DNA of 20,936 nucleotides from Priapulus caudatus. Its lineage: Eukaryota > Priapulida > Priapulimorpha > Priapulimorphida > Priapulidae. How positions within the stretch are numbered: position 1 is the stretch's first letter; each line of letters starts with the position of its first letter. The notes under the pieces were generated by a model that saw only the letters and a program-made list of their open reading frames with translations, had not been told where the DNA came from and did no database searches. The translations under genes were made by a program, and so were the position numbers. Location: contig NW_014577182.1 of NCBI RefSeq assembly GCF_000485595.1, positions 248,251-269,186 of the forward strand, read 5' to 3'. This document shows positions 17,514 through 20,936 of this stretch, in pieces.

Positions 17514-18264
17514 AAAGTGTCAATGACACTGTAGCTCATCACAAAAAAAGGTCACAAATGAGTGAGTAAGAAGAAGTCAGTTTTAATTGAGCAACCATCG
17601 ATGTACATTATAGAAACGATTGCCATCTGTATATCGCAATAATAATTTATAAACCAAAATGAATCACAATTTGTGACCGTAGATGGCGCTATACCCGCTT
17701 TGTAGCGATGGCGTTTGAAATAAATAGGTTATGCTGCGTTCCGACATGTTTTGTAAACTTTACTCTAATATAGACGTTTTATCGGCAGGGTGGAGAGGAA
17801 ATACCAATTTTGCATTAAAGATATTGTCAATGAAATCTTGTAAAACGAACCAGACGAGTGTGACACCACAGACTGTTTGTGTCTATATAATATGCTATAT
17901 AATTGCCAAACCCTACCTAATTTGCATAATTTTTTTTTTAAATATCAAAACCCCTAGCCCTTATCCATTCACATACCAAAAATGAGCAAAATCATTTGAA
18001 GTAGTGGCAAGACTGAACTGACTAATGGCAATTCCCATTTTTGCCAAAAAATTGCCGTGGCTCGAAAGTACGTCGACTGGCGTGCTCCAAAATAGGACGT
18101 TTAATATGGGAGCATAGCAGTAACAACTATACCCAATTTCAAACATGTGGGCCAAACGGTTCCTGAGTTATCGTTGACCTTAGCGAAATGTTGACGGATG
18201 GACGGACGGACGTACGACGACCCATGGCAATAGCTCAGCTTGACGATGTAAAGGTGAGCTAAAA
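17514..18264. mobile_element. Insertion in the LINE, ending in a LINE/SINE-like 3' tail
   Basis: About 750 bp separate LINE pieces 1 and 2. The 4-bp sequence AATG occurs at 17510-17513 and 18265-18268; removing the insertion and one copy rejoins the LINE frame (His-Glu then Cys-Glu-Asp-Leu-Trp). The last 60-70 bases hold a GGAC repeat (18198-18210), GCAATAGCTCA, a 7-bp stem TAGCTCA...TGAGCTA and a short A run. This is the 3' end style of a retroposed LINE or SINE common in marine invertebrates. No reverse transcriptase is visible inside, and the interior may itself be composite (T run at 17931-17940). Confidence 0.6.
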
Positions 18265-18268
18265 AATG

Positions 18269-18532
18269 CGAGGATTTATGGATTGAAATTGAATTACATC
18301 ATAATCATGCAAAAACAGTCATTGGAGTAGTTTATCGACATCCCAACCATAATATTGGTAACTTCCAAGAAAAATTCCAGGAGACTTTGAACGAAATTGG
18401 TAACTCTAACATGAAATATTATCTTGATATTATATATGCGGAGACTTTAATATTAATCTTTTAAAACATTAATCCCATTTGCAAACAAGTGACTATTTAA
18501 ACTTCTTATTTACTAATGAATGCGTACCACTT
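18269..18532 (+). pseudogene. LINE endonuclease domain, piece 2 of 3
   Basis: This piece continues piece 1. It reads DLWIEIELHHNHAKTVIGVV, then YRHPN and a helix NFQEKFQETLNEIGNSNMKYY. After a frameshift near 18430 it reads GDFNINLLKH (18440 onward), where GDFN is the conserved endonuclease motif with the catalytic Asp and Asn. An in-frame TAA follows, then LQTSDYLNFLFTNECVPL up to 18532. It stops exactly at the left end of the hAT5-like insertion. With a frameshift and a stop it cannot be functional. Confidence 0.88.
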
Positions 18533-18629
18533 CATGGTTCATACAGAAGGGCTGAAAATTTTCCCAAGGACTTTTCAAGGACTTATCAAGGACATTTTAT
18601 CGGACATTTTATCGGAATTCGTACACAGA

Positions 18630-18757
18630 ACAAAACATACCTGGATTAATTTAATAATAACCCCATTCTTAATCACTGTCACCTCTAAAACTTACCTGGA
18701 TTATATTAATAAACACTTCTAAACACTGTCACTTCTACAACATACCTTGATTTACTG
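18630..18757. repeat. 50-55-bp tandem repeat, about 2.4 copies
   Basis: Copies are marked by ACATACCTGG, ACTTACCTGG and ACATACCTTG at 18635, 18690 and 18740, with CACTGTCACYTCTA before the later two. On the minus strand each copy contains a donor-like CAG|GTAAGT or CAG|GTATGT sequence, produced by the repeat rather than by an exon. Confidence 0.75.
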
Positions 18758-18791
18758 ACTGATTTTACTGACTGTAATTTGTGATCATCAT

Positions 18792-19202
18792 CAGGGGTCG
18801 AAATTAGATTTTTATTATGGTATCCATTCGGGATACCAGGTATTGAAATCTGGTATCCCCCCCCCCAAAGATCTGGTATCCCATTTTTTGGATAGTAATT
18901 TCAACAATGTTGGTATCCAAAATCTTGAAATATGCAATTCAATAGCATTTGAAAATTATTAATATGTAATGTAATTATTATATAAAAACATGAAAACAGA
19001 TTCACAGATATGCACAGACAAGTACACTGCAGACGTATTGACTAAACGCATTGTCTGGTTCACTTGATACAATGTATACACATCCCGATTTTGACGAATT
19101 TTTTTTTACTATCCCGGCGGGATACCAAGCATTGAAATCTGGTATCCAACACAAGAATCTACTATCCCGCGGATATCGGGATACCGCTAATTTCGACCCC
19201 TG
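18792..19202. mobile_element. Nested hAT-like miniature element, 411 bp
   Basis: The termini CAGGGGTCGAAATTAG and CTAATTTCGACCCCTG are a perfect 16-bp inverted pair, extendable to 17 with T/A outside. ATCAT lies at 18787-18791 and at 19204-19208, one base off the right end, so a 4- or 5-bp target duplication is likely but not exact. The interior carries GGATACC and GGTATCC motifs around TATTGAAATCTGGTATCC and CATTGAAATCTGGTATCC, near both ends. No protein is encoded. Confidence 0.82.
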
Positions 19203-19461
19203 AATCATTTAACTGTCTATCGTGTCTATAGCTTTTTAAGCTATTTTTATTGAGGTTTTGCACATTATTGATGGTACAAAATTTCTTTTTATTACAGGCA
19301 AGGATTCTTTCTACAAATTCAAGGACATTTTCATGAAATTTATAGACATTTTCATGAAATTCAAGGACTTTTCAAGCACAAAATCAACATTTACTAAATT
19401 CAAGTACTTTTCAAGGACTCCCCTCAAATTCAAGGACTTTTCAAGGACTGTGCGAACCATG

Positions 19462-19822
19462 CACTTATTACCAAACCTACAAGAATCACTAAATCATCTC
19501 ATACACTTATTGATCACTTCTATGCAAACAATCTTTGTAATGAATTACATGACAATGACAATGACAATGACATTATCCCAGGAATACTGCTACACGACGT
19601 GTCTGACCACTTACCTATATTCATACTGATCAAAGCAGTAAACTATAAGCAGGCTAACAAGAAGGTTTGGATTAGAAACTTTACTAATTTCAACTTACAG
19701 CAATTTTTGAATGAACTAGGCCAGTCACTTCACAACCATGCAATTAGTAACCTGCCATGTAGTGACCAACCATCTACTCTGATTCAGGTATTTTCCCAAG
19801 TCATAGATAATCATGCTCCTTA
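19462..19822 (+). pseudogene. LINE endonuclease domain, piece 3 of 3, and start of the linker
   Basis: This is the C-terminal end of the endonuclease domain. It reads ITKPTRITKSSHTLIDHFY, an Asn/Asp-rich spacer made of (GACAAT)n, GILLHDVSDHLPIFIL, and then the following linker with VWIRNFTNFNLQQFLNEL and VIDNHAP. SDH (19602-19610) is the signature with the catalytic His. TLIDH and KPTRIT are typical of CR1/L2-like elements. Apart from a (Asp-Asn)3 expansion the frame is intact over about 119 codons, up to a TAA at 19821-19823 where the palindromic MITE begins. No reverse transcriptase follows in the window. Confidence 0.9.
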
Positions 19823-19826
19823 AGGG

Positions 19827-20046
19827 CCGGACACACTAGGCGATTTTATCGGGCGATTAAATCGGGCGACTAAATCACCGGTGAAATCGCCTAGTGTGTC
19901 CAGTCAGTCGCCGCCGATTTAGTCGCCCGATTTAGCCGCCCGATTTAATCGCATAGATCAAAACGTTTTGATATTATCGGGCGATTATTTCAGTCGCCCG
20001 ATAAAATCGCCTAGTGTGTCCGGGTCGGCGATTTAGTCGCCCGATT
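19827..20046. mobile_element. Palindromic MITE with 30-bp perfect terminal repeats
   Basis: Thirty bases starting CCGGACACACTAGGCGATTT at 19827-19856 are perfectly inverted at 19994-20023. A further inverted copy of the outer half ends at about 19902, making 19827-19902 a smaller palindrome within the larger one. The interior is filled with CGGGCGATTAAATCG and its complement. GTCGGCGATTTAGTCGCCCGATT continues past the right arm to about 20046, so the true right end or a second nested unit lies there. TTAA abuts the left side, but no matching right-hand duplication was found. It truncates the LINE frame. Confidence 0.8.
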
Positions 20047-20138
20047 GTACAATTCATCAGCCAATCAGAGTTGTTCAATGATACTGACATAATAGCGATG
20101 TTTCATGTTTAGTATGTCATGTCATGTAATAGCGAGCG
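20047..20138. other. Spacer between MITE and terminal array
   Basis: About 90 bases of unique-looking sequence; no gene. TGTCATGTCATG is a short direct repeat near 20116. Confidence 0.5.
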
Positions 20139-20936
20139 ATGCACGCACGCACGTGTACGTGCACAGTGCACACGCACGCACGCACGCATGCACGCACGTG
20201 TACGTGCACACACACGCACGCACGTGTACGTGCACATACATGCACGCACGCACGCACGAGTACCTGCACACGCACGCACACATGCACACACGTGTACCTG
20301 CACACGCACACACGCACACACGCACACATGCACACACGTGTACCTGCACACGCACACACGGACGCACGCACGTGTACGTGCTGCGCACACACACGGACGC
20401 ACGCACACTCATGCACACACGTGTACATGCACACGCACGCACGCATGCACGCACGTGTAAGTTCACACGCACGCACGCACGTGTACGTACACACGCACGC
20501 ACACACTCATGCACGCACGTGTACATGCACACGCACGCACGCACGCACGTGTACGTGCACACACACGGACGCACGCACGCAGGGACGCACGTGTACATGC
20601 ACACGCATGCACGCACGCACGCACGTGTACGTACACACGCACGCACGCACGTGTACGTTCACACGCACGCACACACTCATGCACGCACGTGTACATGCAC
20701 ACGCACGCACTCACGCACGCACGCACGTGTACGTGCACACGCACGCACGCATGCACGTGTACGTGCACACACACGGACGCACAAACGCACGTGTAAGTTC
20801 ACACGCACGCACGCACGTGTACGTACACACGCACGCACACATGCACACACGTGTACCTGCACACGCACACACGCACACACGCACACATGCACACACGTGT
20901 ACCTGCACACGCACGCACGCACGTCTACGTGCACAT
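20139..20936. repeat. ACGC/ACAC array with periodic GTGTACGTGCAC cores
   Basis: About 800 bases to the window edge consist of ACGC and ACAC runs punctuated every 26-50 bases by a core ACGTGTACGTGCAC or a variant such as GTGTACCTGCAC, GTGTACATGCAC or GTGTAAGTTCAC. Purine and pyrimidine alternate almost perfectly. Larger blocks recur, for example the segments around 20288-20350 and 20848-20910. All long cysteine/valine/arginine and histidine/threonine frames here are repeat translations. Confidence 0.97.

Larger units (their letters stand above)
18533..19461. mobile_element. hAT5-like element inserted in the LINE, 929 bp
   Basis: The ends CATGGTTCATACAG and, inverted, CATGGTTCGCACAG match at 12 of 14 positions. 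The 5-bp sequence CACTT occurs exactly at 18528-18532 and 19462-19466. Deleting the element with one CACTT copy restores the LINE frame across the junction (VPL then ITKPTRI). Subterminal DNA at both ends holds decamer repeats of TTTTCAAGGAC type (18560-18600 and 19316-19448), in the same orientation. Between 18630 and 18757 is a 50-55-bp tandem repeat, about 2.4 copies. No transposase is seen. The element itself contains the insertion at 18792-19202. Confidence 0.88.

Noticed and set aside
18690-18696. Perfect splice-donor consensus on the minus strand, considered as the par-6 exon 1 donor
   Set aside because: It recurs in each copy of the local 50-55-bp tandem repeat inside a transposon, and the sequence before it does not encode a par-6 N-terminus.

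Overview
This window looks like nuclear DNA from an invertebrate animal, probably a marine bilaterian. It has spliced protein-coding exons with GT-AG introns, long CA/ACGC/GA microsatellites, several families of cut-and-paste DNA transposons with small target-site duplications, and decayed non-LTR (LINE) retrotransposons. There are no bacterial-type operons, rRNA, tRNA or CRISPR arrays. I cannot name the species.

The one host gene I recognise with confidence is par-6 (partitioning defective 6), on the minus strand at 16248-15006. Two coding exons are visible. The first (16023-16248) carries most of the PB1 domain. The second (15006-15673) carries the semi-CRIB motif, the PDZ domain and the C-terminus. 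The short first coding exon should lie at higher coordinates and was not found, so everything from 16249 to the window end is probably par-6 intron 1 or upstream DNA. About 800 bp downstream (14213-15005) is the likely 3' UTR and flank.

Layout: 1-320 microsatellites; 603-701 a possible but unidentified exon; 1820-2339 a hAT5-like element; 2376-2415 a 40-bp palindromic insertion with a 7-bp target duplication; 2645-2768 copy A of a dispersed repeat; 3583-3957 CA/ACGC/TA repeats; 4080-4275 a GAC/AAC trinucleotide tract; 4875-4938 a palindromic micro-element; 5903-6638 a terminal-inverted-repeat element containing a broken integrase-core gene fragment; 6680-7459 a palindromic micro-element split by a 721-bp long-TIR element; 7573-7889 CA repeat; 8087-8290 a CTATAG-rich duplication; 9896-10475 a broken reverse transcriptase fragment; 11144-11268 copy B of the dispersed repeat; 11938-12134, 13366-13757 and 13917-14212 three minisatellites; then par-6; 16383-17050 a hAT-like element; 17358-19822 a LINE endonuclease domain cut into three pieces by later insertions, one of them itself interrupted; 19827-20046 a palindromic MITE; 20139-20936 a long alternating purine-pyrimidine array.

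The most interesting content is the mobile DNA. Two sets of very short palindromic insertions (40-64 bp) are related by terminal sequence to a 721-bp long-TIR element. Three of the four insertions show exact 7-bp target duplications, and one element is inserted cleanly inside another. In the par-6 intron the insertion history of a LINE can be read base by base, because removing each insertion plus one duplication copy rejoins the LINE reading frame. I found no complete functional mobile element, and most of the window is not coding.
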